This document shows positions 17,887 to 31,200 of a DNA stretch of 64,000 nt, in pieces (the first letter of the stretch is position 1; every line of letters starts with the position of its first letter). Made by a program: the position numbers and the translations under genes. Location of the stretch: assembly GCA_045643465.1 (NCBI GenBank), contig JAZUKV010000002.1, forward strand, positions 16,579-80,578, in the 5' to 3' direction. The stretch is from CAG-492 sp045643465 (GTDB lineage Bacteria > Bacillota > Clostridia > TANB77 > CAG-508). The notes under the pieces were generated by a model that was not told the DNA's origin, did no database searches, and saw only the letters and a program-made list of their open reading frames with translations.

Positions 17887-18789
17887 ATGAAAGTTGGAAT
17901 TGACTTAGGTGGGAGCCATATTGGAATTGGCTTAATTAATGAAGATAATATTATAATTAGCAAGAATGAAACATTTATAAAATCATCAAATATAGAAAAT
18001 TTAGAAGAATATATAGAAAATTTTATAGTGGAAACTTTAAGTAATTGGATTTATAAAGAAAATTATGAAATTACAAAAGTTGGAATAGGTATTCCAGGGA
18101 TGGTAATTGACAATGTACTAAAGTATAGTGTTAATTTAGGCATATCAGATTTTGATTTAGTATCTAAATTAAAAAATCATTTTCCTAATATTAATTTTTG
18201 TATAAAAAATGATGCAAAATGTGCAGCATTAGCAGAAAAAAATGTAGGAGCATTGAAGTCATTTGATGATTGTATTTTTCTTTGTTTAGGAACTGGAATA
18301 GGTGGTGCCGCTTTTTATAATGGGAAGATGGTGGAACCTAAAAGGTGCGCTGGATTTGAATATGGGCATATAATTATTCAGAAAGATGGAGATGTATGTA
18401 GATGTGGAAGTAAAGGGTGTTTTGAGCAATATGCATCTATGAGAAAATTCAAAAATTTAATGAAATACAATCTTAATTTAGATGATGAAATAGAAGGTCA
18501 GGAGCTAAAAAGAATTATTTTAGAGAATAAAGAGAATCCGATTGTAAAAAATGTTATAGATGAATTTATAAATAATTTATGTATTGGTATTTCTAATATA
18601 GTAAATATATTAGAGCCACAAGCTATTTGTATTGGTGGGGGTTTTTCAGAATATAAAGATCTTTTATTAGAAGATTTAAGAAAAGAATTTTATAGTAAAA
18701 AATATTTATTTTATAAAGATAATATGCCTGAGATACTTATTGCAGAATTGGAAAACGATGCTGGAATAATTGGTAGCACATTTATATAA
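17887..18789 (+). CDS. ROK family sugar kinase (glucokinase-like)
   Basis: 300 residues. The phosphate-binding opening is VGIDLGGSHIGIGLI. Catalytic-type ND occurs in CIKNDAKCAALAE, with LGTGIGGAAF and the ROK zinc motif CRCGSKGCFEQYAS; the His before it is in EYGHIII. ROK kinases phosphorylate glucose, N-acetylglucosamine, N-acetylmannosamine and similar sugars; substrate cannot be told from the sequence. No DNA-binding domain is present, so it is a kinase rather than a ROK repressor. AAGGAG lies eight bases before ATG. It is last in the dpaA cluster. Confidence 0.9.
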   Translation: MKVGIDLGGSHIGIGLINEDNIIISKNETFIKSSNIENLEEYIENFIVETLSNWIYKENYEITKVGIGIPGMVIDNVLKYSVNLGISDFDLVSKLKNHFPNINFCIKNDAKCAALAEKNVGALKSFDDCIFLCLGTGIGGAAFYNGKMVEPKRCAGFEYGHIIIQKDGDVCRCGSKGCFEQYASMRKFKNLMKYNLNLDDEIEGQELKRIILENKENPIVKNVIDEFINNLCIGISNIVNILEPQAICIGGGFSEYKDLLLEDLRKEFYSKKYLFYKDNMPEILIAELENDAGIIGSTFI

Positions 18790-18793
18790 AATT

Positions 18794-18920
<127 letters not shown>

Positions 18921-19297
18921 GTTTGGAACATTATTATATTAGCATAGAGTTATTGGAATGTCAAGCAAAAAATCTAAAAAAATTTTCAAATTTTTTATGA
19001 ATTTGATTAATAATTGATTGCATAATTCTATATTATAATTTGCCAGTAAAATGTATATATAATTTAACTAACAATAATTATTGTGAAGTGCTATATTCCG
19101 TAAGTTCCACATGAATTTTTAAAGAGCTATTTGTCCATATATTGGTAATATGTATTATAAATGTAACATAAATGAAACAATCCATGTAAAGCATAAATCC
19201 GTAATAAAATTTAAAAGCAAACAGAAAAATGAAATTTGCATCTAATAATTTTAATGTATAAAATTTTATAAATTAAAAAGTTAGGAAGGTTATATTA
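18921..19297. other. Long AT-rich leader region before the giant adhesin gene
   Basis: No reading frame or known RNA is seen. It holds a perfect 14-base palindrome ACAATAATTATTGT (19071-19084), a possible -10 TATAAT at 19034 with weak upstream match, and a second candidate promoter TTGTCC-16-TATTAT (19131-19158). The ribosome site AGGAAGG is at 19282-19288. The palindrome is a possible operator. Confidence 0.4.
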
Positions 19298-22200
19298 ATG
19301 AAAAGATTAAGTTTTTTGAAATGGGTAGTATTCATATGCATTTTTATAATAATTGGCTTATTCTTTAATGAAAGACAGTCAAATGCAGAAGGTACAAGGG
19401 ATATGTATGATTATACAATAGGAGGTTCAAGTACTTCATCAAATGTAAATGATAGATGGTTTTTTGATAATTATCTAGAATCTTTTACTGGTGATTCCGT
19501 TTACTATAATGGAGACATTAAAAATAATACAGTTATAAATGTGTACGCAAATGAAGGTGAAAAGATAAAGTTTGCATCTTCTGGATCAGAATTGGAAATA
19601 ACATATCCAAGTGGCAGTAAAGAAAATGTGTCTATCGAGCAAATTAATGGGAGTGACGGATTTATTTATAGTTCTGTTGAAGAGAAAAGTAAATCATATA
19701 AATATTTAGAAATAGTTGCAACTGAAACTGGAGTGTATACATTTTATTTAAAAAATCAAAACTATTGTTCATCTGATACTAATGCAATGATAGATATTTA
19801 TAATGTTAATAGTACACTTCCATTTTCATCTCAAGATAAGGATAGATATATTTCAGCGTGGGATATTCAAGTTGAAGGTTTAGATGGTAATGATATAAAT
19901 GGTAGAGTTTGGATGGATTACGTTTCTGTGTATAGAGGATATAGTAAAACAAATAATAATTCGCATGGTAATGTTAAGCTACACATTCTTACAAGTGATG
20001 GATATACTTATTTAATGAAATGCGATGGTATGGATCCTGGAGGAATGAATTTCTTTATAGGAACAAGAGGTTTAATTAATGCACAAACAAATGAAATTTT
20101 ATACAAGTCTGTTCCAGATTATACGATAGGTAATTCTGTGTATATGCCAGTGCCAACGAATGGAGAAACTAAGGAAGATAAATATGGAAAAATTTTCTTT
20201 AATATTCCTTCAGATGATTTACCTGATTATATAAAGCCAGAAATAAAAGAAAGTCAAATTACAAAAAAAATAGAATTTAATGGAAGTGAACATAAAGGAG
20301 AAGAAAAAAGTTCTGGAATCTTTACTTTTTCTGTAGACCATAGTGCTTTGTATACTATTAGAATAAAAAATCAAAATACAAATGCAGTTGTAAGAGAGAT
20401 AAGCAATGTTGCATATGAAGGTGAAAATACAGTAATATGGGATGGAAAAGATTCTAGTGGTAATTATGCAATTCCAGGTACATATGTTGCTGAACTTGAA
20501 GTTAGAAATGGTGAATATCATTTTATACTAAATGATGTTGAAACTATCCATACAGGTATAACGATTACTTCAGAAGAAAATGAAAGTTCTACTATTTATT
20601 ACGATAACTCAGATATTGGTGGATATTCAAATTTAAGTGGTACAGATTCTAAAGAAACACCATTTAATTATTCGACGGATTTTGGAGATCATAAATTTAT
20701 TAATATATGGGCATATACGAATGTAAAAAATTCAACTGAGTTTTTTATACTTGAAAATCAAACTATACAAAAATATATACTTAAAGGATTAGTTTTTAAG
20801 GATAACGATAAAAATAGAGCATATAGTACATTAGTCGATGATCCTATAAGTGAAGTTAAAATAAAAATTATAAATGAAACAACTAGTGAGGAATTTGAAG
20901 CGTATACTACATCAAATGGTGGGTTTAGTATAAATGTTCCTGTTGGAAGATATACTGTAAAAGTTGCAGATGAAAGTAAGCAGGATGTATTAGCTGGCTA
21001 TACTGTAGTTACTAATAATGATGTTCAAACGGCTATTAATGTATCAAGTGATGTTACAATACAAGATATTGGATATGCAATGAATTACAAAAATATAAAG
21101 ATAGTAAAAAAATGGGATGATGAAAATAATGCATTTGGTGCTAGACCAGATAAAATTCACATTAAATTGATGAATGGTGATGTCGTAGCTAGAGAAGCAG
21201 ATGTTACAGATGAAAATTGGGAATATATTTTTGAAAAAGTTCCAATATATGATGAGAATGAAGATATTATTAAGTACACTATTGTTGAAGATGATATTCA
21301 AAATTATGAATTAGTTGAAACGACAAAAGTTCAGTCAGATGATATTGAGACATATATTTTAAAAAACAGAAGAGAAAAGACTAAGATTATTGTAAGAAAA
21401 GTATGGGATGACTTTAATAATAGAGATGGTTTAAGACCGGATTCTATAAATATTAATGTATTGTGTGGATTAAAATTAATTAAAGTGCAAGAGCTAAATG
21501 CAAAAAATAATTGGCAATGTGAGATATTAGTAGATAAATACGATGCTTTAAATGAGGAACAACAATATATTGTTGTTGAAGATGAAATTGAAAATTATTC
21601 TTCAGAAAAAGAGATTTTAGAGGTTAAAGATAATACTCAAACAATACAGTTTACTAACACTCAAAAAACTATAGCAATTGAAGTGTTAAAAACTTGGATA
21701 GACAATAACAATGCAGATAATACTAGACCAGATTCAATTACAGTACAAATTTTGAACAATAATAACATGGTAGCTGAACATGAGATTACAAAAGATGAAA
21801 TGTGGAAATATACTTTTGTTGGATTACCAAAATATGATGATGATGGTAATGTAATTACATATGAGATAAAAGAAAATGCAATTGATGGGTACAGATTAAA
21901 TAATATAGATACAAATGTTTTAGTAACATCAGAAAATAATTTAGATACATTTGAGCTTATAAATGAATATGATAAAACGAATATTAAAGTTAATAAGATA
22001 TGGGATGATTTTGATAATGCTGAGAACACGAGACCCGAATTTATTACTGTTCAGATTTTGAATGGTGAATCAGTTGTAGTAGAGCGTGAAATTACAGCTG
22101 ATGATAATTGGGCATATACATTTAGAAATCTTAATAAATTTGATGAAGAAGGAAAGGAAATTAATTATTTTGTAAGGGAAACGGATTTAGCAGATTACGA

Positions 22201-25200
22201 AATGACTAGTCTTAAAAATAATGGAAAGCTAATGAACGTTGATGAAGAAATAGAAATTGAAACATCAGATTATTGGAAAAAAAATGAAGATGGTACATGG
22301 CAAAGTACAAATACTGCATATAGTGGTATTTCAGGGAAATTAAAATCAGAAATATTTGAAGTTACTCGTCCTACAACATTAAATTTTGAAATGTCTGTAT
22401 CTTGCTATCAAGCAAGTGGAAATGGGTTATATTATACACTTAAAAATATAGATACAGATACAACTATAGTATCAACAAACAATGCAAAAATAAGTGGAAC
22501 ATCAAGAGGAATAGTATATAATTATTTACAATATGATAAAGTAAGTATACCTCTCGAAAATCCTGGAAGATACCAAATTGAGTTTGTTATTAATAAATAT
22601 CAAGATGGAAGCGGAACATTATATGGGCTGAATTCAGGATTTGTTAGAAATCTTTCAGTTAAAAAAGAAGGAACAACTGAAGAAGTAGAAATTACAAACA
22701 AATATACAAAGAAAAATATTACTGTTAAGAAAAATTGGGATGATTTTAATAATTATGATAATTCTAGACCAGAAACTATAACGGTACAATTAAAAAATGG
22801 GGAAAATGTAGTTAGAGAGCATGAAATTAAGGAAGAAGATAACTGGGAATATACATTTAAAAATCTTGATGTTTATAATCAAGATGGAAGTGTAATTGAA
22901 TATACAGTTTCTGAAAATAATGTTGAAGGTTATACACTTGTAGATCAAAATAATATTGGTAAAAGATATACAGTAAATGTACCAGTAACATTTGAGGAAT
23001 CATCCACTTGGATACAAAATGATGATGAAACATGGAAAAGTACAAACTCTGGGGATTATACTAGGGCAACTATAAAGTCCAATAAGTTTATTGTAAGAGA
23101 TCCAACGACTTTAAATTTTGATATGTCAGTATCTTCATATAATAGCTCTGCATATGGTTTATATTATATAGTTAAAAATGCAGATACAAACGTAACAATT
23201 GCAGATACAAGTAATAAGATGATATATGGAACATCAAGAGGATCTGTATATGAAAGTTTAAGTTATGATCATATTGAAATACCTATATCTGAAACTGGTG
23301 AATATATAATTGAATTTTATTTTTATAAATATGGAAATGTAGGATTAAACGCAGGATTTTTTAAAAACATATATTTTAAACAAACAGGATATACTGAAGA
23401 AATAGATATTACAAATAAATATAACCAAATAAATATTGAAGTTGAAAAAAAATGGGAAGATTTTAATAATATTAATAATGTAAGACCAGAGTCAATTAAT
23501 GTTCAATTAATGAATGGAGATACTGTTGTTAGAACAGGGGAGATTTTGGCAAGTAATGATTGGAAATTAAAATTTAACAACTTAGATAAGTATGATTCTA
23601 ATGGAAATAAAATAAATTATGTTATTAAAGAAGATAAACTTGAGAACTATGTACTTACAAAACAAGAAGAAACAGGATTGAAATTTGATGATATAAAAGA
23701 AATAGATTTTGATACATCATATTATTGGAGTAAAAATGCAGATAATGTGTGGACAACTACTAATTCTAGTAAATTAAATTCAAAAGAAATAGTATTAACT
23801 GGTCCTTCTATTATTAGTTTTGATATGTCTGTATCATGTTATTCATCAAGTTCATGTGGTGCATATTATACATTGACTAATGTTGATACCAATCAGGTTG
23901 TAGTAACAACTTCTAATAATAAATTAAATGGTACGTCTTTAGGAACTGTATATTCAAATTTAAAATATAATCATATAGAGATTCCTATTGAAACTGCAGG
24001 TAAATATGTACTAGAATTAGGATATGAAAAATACGGATCAAATACAGGTGGAAGTTATGGATTAAATGCTCCTTACTTTAAAAATGTAAACTGTATTTCG
24101 CCTAGAAATACAGTGCAAATGGAGATTACTAACGAATTAAATACAACAAATTTGAAGATTAACAAAAAGTGGAATGATTTTGACAATAATTATAATGTAA
24201 GACCTGATTCAGTTATGGTAGAAGTTTTTGATGGAGAAAATATAGTGGCAGAGCATGAAATTAAACAAGATGAAGATTGGACTTATACATTCAAAAATTT
24301 AAAGAAATGCAACGAAAATGGAGAGCAAATAAAATATACTGTTAGAGAGAAAAATTTGGAAAACTATAAATTAGGTTTACAAGAAAACAAAGGATTTTTG
24401 TACGATATAGGACGAGATGTAGAAATAGATAGTTATAATTATTGGACAAAAAATACTGATGATGATACATGGAAATCAAATAATACATCTAGTGGTTCAA
24501 CAGCAACATTGACATCAAAGATAATAAATATAGATAAAGAATGTATTTTAAGTTTTGATATTTCAGTTTCTTCATATGATGTTTCAAGTAATTATGGATT
24601 AGGATATACTTTAAAAAATGCAGATACAAATACTACTATTGTAACTACAACAAATGCCAGAATTAAAGGAACTTCAAGAGGAACATCATATGATAGCTTA
24701 AAATATGATAGAGTGGAAATTCCAATACAAACACCAGGTAATTATATAATTGAATTTAACTATTATAGGTATTCATCATCTAGTGGTGGAAACTATGGCT
24801 TAAATTCGGGATTTGTTAAAAATATTAAAGTATTTGAAAAAGGTATTACTCAGGATATTGATATAACAAACGAATTAAATATTATAAATTTAAAAGTTGA
24901 TAAAAATTGGTTGGATGCTAAAAATGTTGAGGGCAAAAGACCAGAAAAAATTCATGTAAGTGTTATGAATGGGGAAAATCAAGTTGCAGAGCATGACATT
25001 ACAGCAGCAGATGATTGGACATATACTTTTACAAATCTAAAAAAATATGATGAAAATGAAAATGATATAGAATATGTAATAAACGAAGATCCTATTGATA
25101 ATTACGTTAAAACAAACCAAAAAGATAAAGGTTTTGCAATTGATAAAAGAGCTGACGTTTCTTTAGAATCTGTTAATGATTGGACATTAAGAGCTGATGG

Positions 25201-28200
25201 AACATGGGAAACTGTAATAACAAGTAACAAAACAGATATATTAAGAGGAAACTTTACTATTGAAGATCCTACTACATTAGAATTTGATATATCAGTTTCA
25301 ACATATAACAGCAAATCATATGGATTATATTATATATTGAAAAATATAGATACAAATGAAACAATAATAACAACAAATAATAATAAGCTGTATGGTACAA
25401 GTAGAGGAACAGTATACGAAAATTTACAATTTGAACATGTAGCTATTCCAATTGAGAAGGCAGGTAATTATCAACTTGAATTTAATTATTATAGATATCA
25501 AAATTCTACTGGTGGTTCAAATGGATTAAATACAGCTTATGTTAAAAATGTTTTTTATAAAGAAAAGGCAAATACAAAAAATATTGAAATTACCAACGAG
25601 TATGACAAGGTTGATTTAATGGTTAGAAAAAATTGGAATGATTATTTTAATTATTATGAAAGTCAACCAGATGCAATACATGTTAAATTGATGAATGGAG
25701 ATTCACTTGTTGATGAACATGACATTACAAAAGAAAATGAATGGGAATATACTTTTACAAATATTGATAAATTCGATGAAAATGGAAATAAAATAAATTA
25801 CACTATTGTTGAGGATGCAGTTAATAATTATGATTTTGTTGATACAAAGAAAATTGAAAATCTTAAGGGGGCTAGTTCAAAAATTAATATGCAAAGTTCA
25901 GCACAGTGGAATGAAATTGATGATGGAACATGGCAAAGCAAAGGTGTAAGTAATGATAATATTGACAGAATAGTTTCAGAAAGTTTTACAGTTGAAAAAG
26001 CAGGTGAAATAGATTTTGATGTTTCAGTTTCAGCTTATAATGTAAATTCATATGGATTGTATTATGAAGTAAAAAATGTTGAAACTGGTGAAACAGTAGT
26101 TACAACTGTTAACAATAAATTGGTAGGTATAGATAGAGGAATTGAATATGCTAGTCTAAAATATGACCATATAAATATTCCAATAGAGCAACCAGGAGTA
26201 TATCAAATAGAGTTTTGCTATAGAAGATATACTGGAAGCACAGGTGGAAGTTATGGATTAAATGCAGGATTTTTTAAAAACCTTAGATATACAGAATATA
26301 AAAATATAGAAATTATAGAAATAACAAATCAATATAATAAAGTAAATGTAGAAGTAACTAAAATTTGGAGAGATGCAGATAATAAATATGGGGTTAGACC
26401 AGAGTCAATTCATGTTAAACTATTTAATGGACAAAATGTTGTAGCTGAGCATGATATAACAGCTGAAAATAATTGGTCATATGTATTTAGAGATATTGAT
26501 AAAAACGATGAAAATGGGAATAAAATTAATTATAGTGTTTTGGAAGATTCAGTAGATGAATATATGTACGTTGGACAAAAAAATAATGGATTATTACGTA
26601 ATACGCAAATTGATTTAAAATTCGAAGAATCTGATCAATGGAAACAAAATGATGATGGAACTTGGCAATCTTTAGATTTCATGTATGAAAATGTGGCTAA
26701 ATCGGAGCCTTTTAAAATTACAGAGCCAGTAACATTAAGTTTTGATGCTTCTGTGTCAACTTATTCAAGAACGGGTTATGGCTTATATTATGTATTAACT
26801 AATTTAGATACAAATACTGAAATTGTAAATACTAATAGTAATAGGATAAACGGAACTGATAGAGGTACTGTTTATGAAGATTTACAATATGACAATATAA
26901 AAATCGAAATTAATGAGCCTGGAAGATATCAATTAAAATTCATACATCAAAGATATGGATATACAGGTGGTAGTTATGGATTAGATGCAGGTTTCTTTAA
27001 AAATGCTAAATATTTTATTTCAACAAATACAGAAGGTATTGAAATCACAAATGAGTTAAATTCAAAAAATATATGTGTAACAAAAACATGGGATGATGAT
27101 AATAATCTTACTGGCAACAGACCAAGCTCAATTAATGTAAGTCTATATGGAAATGGAAGTTTGGTAGATAGCAAGGAAATAACTTCGGATAATGATTGGA
27201 ATGTAAAATTTGAAAATGTAAAAAAATATGATACAAATGGGGAAATTATTAAATATGATGTTACTGAAGAAGATGTTGACAAATACATTTGTACAAACAT
27301 TGAAAAAACAGGTAATATTGATAAATATAGTCTTGAAGGAAAAACGATTGATCAATGGAGCAAAAATGATGATGGAGTATGGGAAAGCACAAGTTCGAAT
27401 AATTATAATCCCGCAAATATAACATTTAAAGATATAGATGTTATTGAAAAAGGTATATTGAGTTTTGATATGTCAGTTTCATCTTTTGAATATGAAGGAT
27501 ATGGATTATCATATTCTGTTAAAAATGTAAATACGAATTCTGTAATTGCAGATACAACATGGAATAAAATTAATGGTATATCAAGAGGAAATGAATATTC
27601 AAACTTAAAATATGAGCATGTTGATATTCCTATAGATGAACCAGGTAAATATGAAATATCATTTATTTTTAATGGATATTACAATTATGTTGGTGGTAAT
27701 TATGGATTAAACAAAGGTTTTATCAAAAATATATCATTTGAAGAATCTATAGCAGCTGAAAAATTTAATTTAACAAATAAATGTAATGTTAAAAATGTAT
27801 ACTTAAAAAAGGTTTGGGATGATAATAATAACGAGAAGAATGCAAGACCAAGTTCTATAACAGTAAATGTTAAAAATGGTACAGAAATTGCTGCAACTAC
27901 AACTGTTTCGGAAAGTGATAACTGGGAAGCTGTTATAAATAACTTACCTATATGTGATACAAATGGTGAGATTAATTATACTTTTGAAGAGGCACCAATA
28001 GAAAATTACAAATTAGAATCTATTGAGTTAAAAGACGATGAAAATTATGTAACAATGAATGAAAATGAAGAAGAGTATCCATGGATTTATGAAAACGGAA
28101 TATGGCAAAGTGGTAACAAAGGTATAGATTATACTTCATCAAGAGCAACAACAAATAATTTTGAGATAACGGATGGACAATCTCTACATTTTGAATATGC

Positions 28201-31200
28201 TATTTCATCAGAGAATACATATGATAAAGGGTTGTATTATATATATAATGCTAATACGGGAGAATGTGTAAAATCAAGTGGATACATAAGTGGTGTAACA
28301 AGTGGATCTACTATTGATACGTTAGTTTTTTCAGAAGAGAATATATATTTGGAAACAGGAACATATTATATTGAATTAAGATATGACAAAGATTCAAGTA
28401 ATTCTGATGGTGCTGATGTATTTTGCATAAAAAATATTTACGTTAAAGATGATCAGCCAACTAAACGACTAGTATTAACTAATAAATATGAAAAATCTAA
28501 GGATGAGCCTGAATTAGTAACTATTTCTGGAACAAAAACTTGGGTAAATGACCATGATAATGCAGATAATACGAGACCAGAAAAAATTACGATCAATTTA
28601 ATGAATGGAAATGATGTTATTGAAAGTAAAGATGTAACACCTGATAATGATGGTAACTGGACATATTCTTTTGAAGCATATAAATATGATGGAGATGGTA
28701 ATGAAATTGCATACACTATCAACGAAGAAAGTATAAATGATTATAGTGCAGAAGTTTCTGGAAGTATTGTTGATGGATTTGAAATCACAAATACATACAC
28801 AGGTAGAATAATGAAAACATTTATAATAAACAAGGTGTGGGATGATGAAAATAATAAAGCAAATAAACGTCCAGCATCTGTAAATGTTTCTGTATATAGA
28901 GATATTGAAGGAGTAAAAACTTTAGTAAAAACATATACAATAACAAGTGAAGATATATCAGCAAATACATGGAGTTATGATGTAACTGATTTAGATAAAT
29001 ATGATGAAAATGGAAATGAAATAGTTTATACATTTGAAGAAGAAGAAATGGGAAGTATATTCTATCAATTCGCTGAATCAAATATTGAAGATAATAAAGT
29101 TACTATAACGAATAAATTTGAAGTTCCAGATACAAAGGTAAATGCAAAAGTTATAAAAGTTTGGAACGATGAAGAAAACAAGGCAGGTAAGAGATCAAAA
29201 GATGTAACAGTTACGTTATATGCAAATGGAGAGATTACAGATAAAACATATGTATTAAATGCAGAAAATGTTGTAAACACCGAAAATAGTTGGGAGTATA
29301 CATTTGAAGGTTTGAATAAATATGATAATAATGGAGATTCAATTTCATATTCAGTGCAAGAAGTTCTTGACAACAATAATTACGAAATGTCATCAAAGAC
29401 AGAGTTTGTTCATGAAATGGGATTTGTATCAACAATTATAAATACATTTAAGAAAAATACGGAGCTAAGAGATATCGTAGTTAAAAAAGTATGGGATGAT
29501 GAAGGTAATAAAGCAGGAAAAAGACCAAATGAAATAACTGTTAATCTATTAAATGGGGAAATAATTAAAACTGCGGTTTTGAATGCCGAAAATAACTGGA
29601 CAGTTACATTTGAAGGAATACCAAAATATAATGACCTAAATAATGAAATAGAATATACTGCCGAAGAAACTAATATTACATCAATTTTTTATAAACAAAC
29701 AAATAATACTGGAATTGCAAATGAAAGTGGTGAGATAACAATAACAAATAAATTTGAAGTTCCAGATACTAAAGTGACATTAGATGTTGAAAAAGTATGG
29801 GACGATAATGACTCAGAAAAAAGACCTGAATATATAAGTGTTCAGTTATTGGCAAATGGAACTGCTGAAGGAACAACAATTACATTAGACAGTACTAAAC
29901 AATGGGCTTATACATATAGTGATTTAATTAAATATGATGAAAATGGTAATGAAATTAACTATACAGTAAAAGAGCTTGCAACAAATAATATTTATTATAA
30001 AGCTGAAAATGCTAAATATGATAAAGTTGGAAATAAAGTTACTATAACAAATAAATTTGTAGTACCAGATGAAAAGGTTAAAGTTAAAGTTAACAAGATA
30101 TGGGATGATAATGCTGATAATGCAGAAAAAAGACCTGAGACTTTGGAAATTGAATTATCAAATGGCCAAAAATATATTATGTCTGCAAGTGATGCTGATG
30201 TAGTAGATAAAAATATTTGGACATATACATTTGAAAACTTAGAAAAATACAATGCACAGAACGGTGACGAAATTGTGTATACTGCAGTTGAAAATTTTGA
30301 TAATGAAAATTATACTTCTACAGTGGAAAATAAAGTTGAGAATGGTGTAAAGGTAATTACATTTACAAATAAATATGCTCCAAATACTGAAAAAAGAGAT
30401 ATATTAGTTGAAAAAATTTGGGAAGACAGTAACAATGTAAATAACAAGAGACCAACATCAATAATTGTAAAATTATCAGATGGTATAACACAAGTTGGTG
30501 AAAAAACAATGTATGCTGACCAAAATGGTAACTGGACATGCACGTTCAAGGATTTACCAAAATATGATAGTAAAAACAATGAAATTAAATATATAGCAAC
30601 TGAAATATGCGATTCAATATTCTATGTAGAAAAAACTCATGAAAACGTAATGAACTCAGATGGTAAAATAACAATAACAAATAAATTTGATGTACCAGAT
30701 GATACTATAGATATAGCCGTGAATAAAGTTTGGGATGATGAAAACAACAGAGATGGTAGAAGACCTGAAATTCTAACAATTGTAATTAAAAATGATGCAG
30801 ATGAAGAGCTAAAGAGAATAAGTATTTCTGGTAATGAAAAGACTAATGAAGGCTGGAATGGAACATTCAAGGACATGAGAAAATATGATGAAACAACAGG
30901 AGATGAAGCTAAATATAATATAGATGAAGTTGACGAAAATAATAATCTTGAATTATATATTAAGAGCGTTAATGGAACAACTATTACTAATACATATAAA
31001 TTAAATAATCCAAGAATAGAAGATCCAGTAACATCAAAGAATGGCCCAGAGTTTATTTATAGTAGTGATGAAATATTAGAATATACTGTTACTTATACCG
31101 CAACGATAGTTGATTTCTATGGTGATGCTAATATTAAAATCGTTGACCAATTACCATATGAAATTGACGAAAATTTATCTGATTTAAATGATGGTACTTA

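Noticed and set aside
18921..19297. Riboswitch in the long adhesin leader
   Set aside because: I looked for c-di-GMP, SAM and other common class patterns and found no conserved core.
21978..28517. Assembly artefact explaining the repeats in the adhesin gene
   Set aside because: The copies are diverged at both protein and DNA level and the frame stays open throughout, so a collapsed or duplicated assembly is unlikely.
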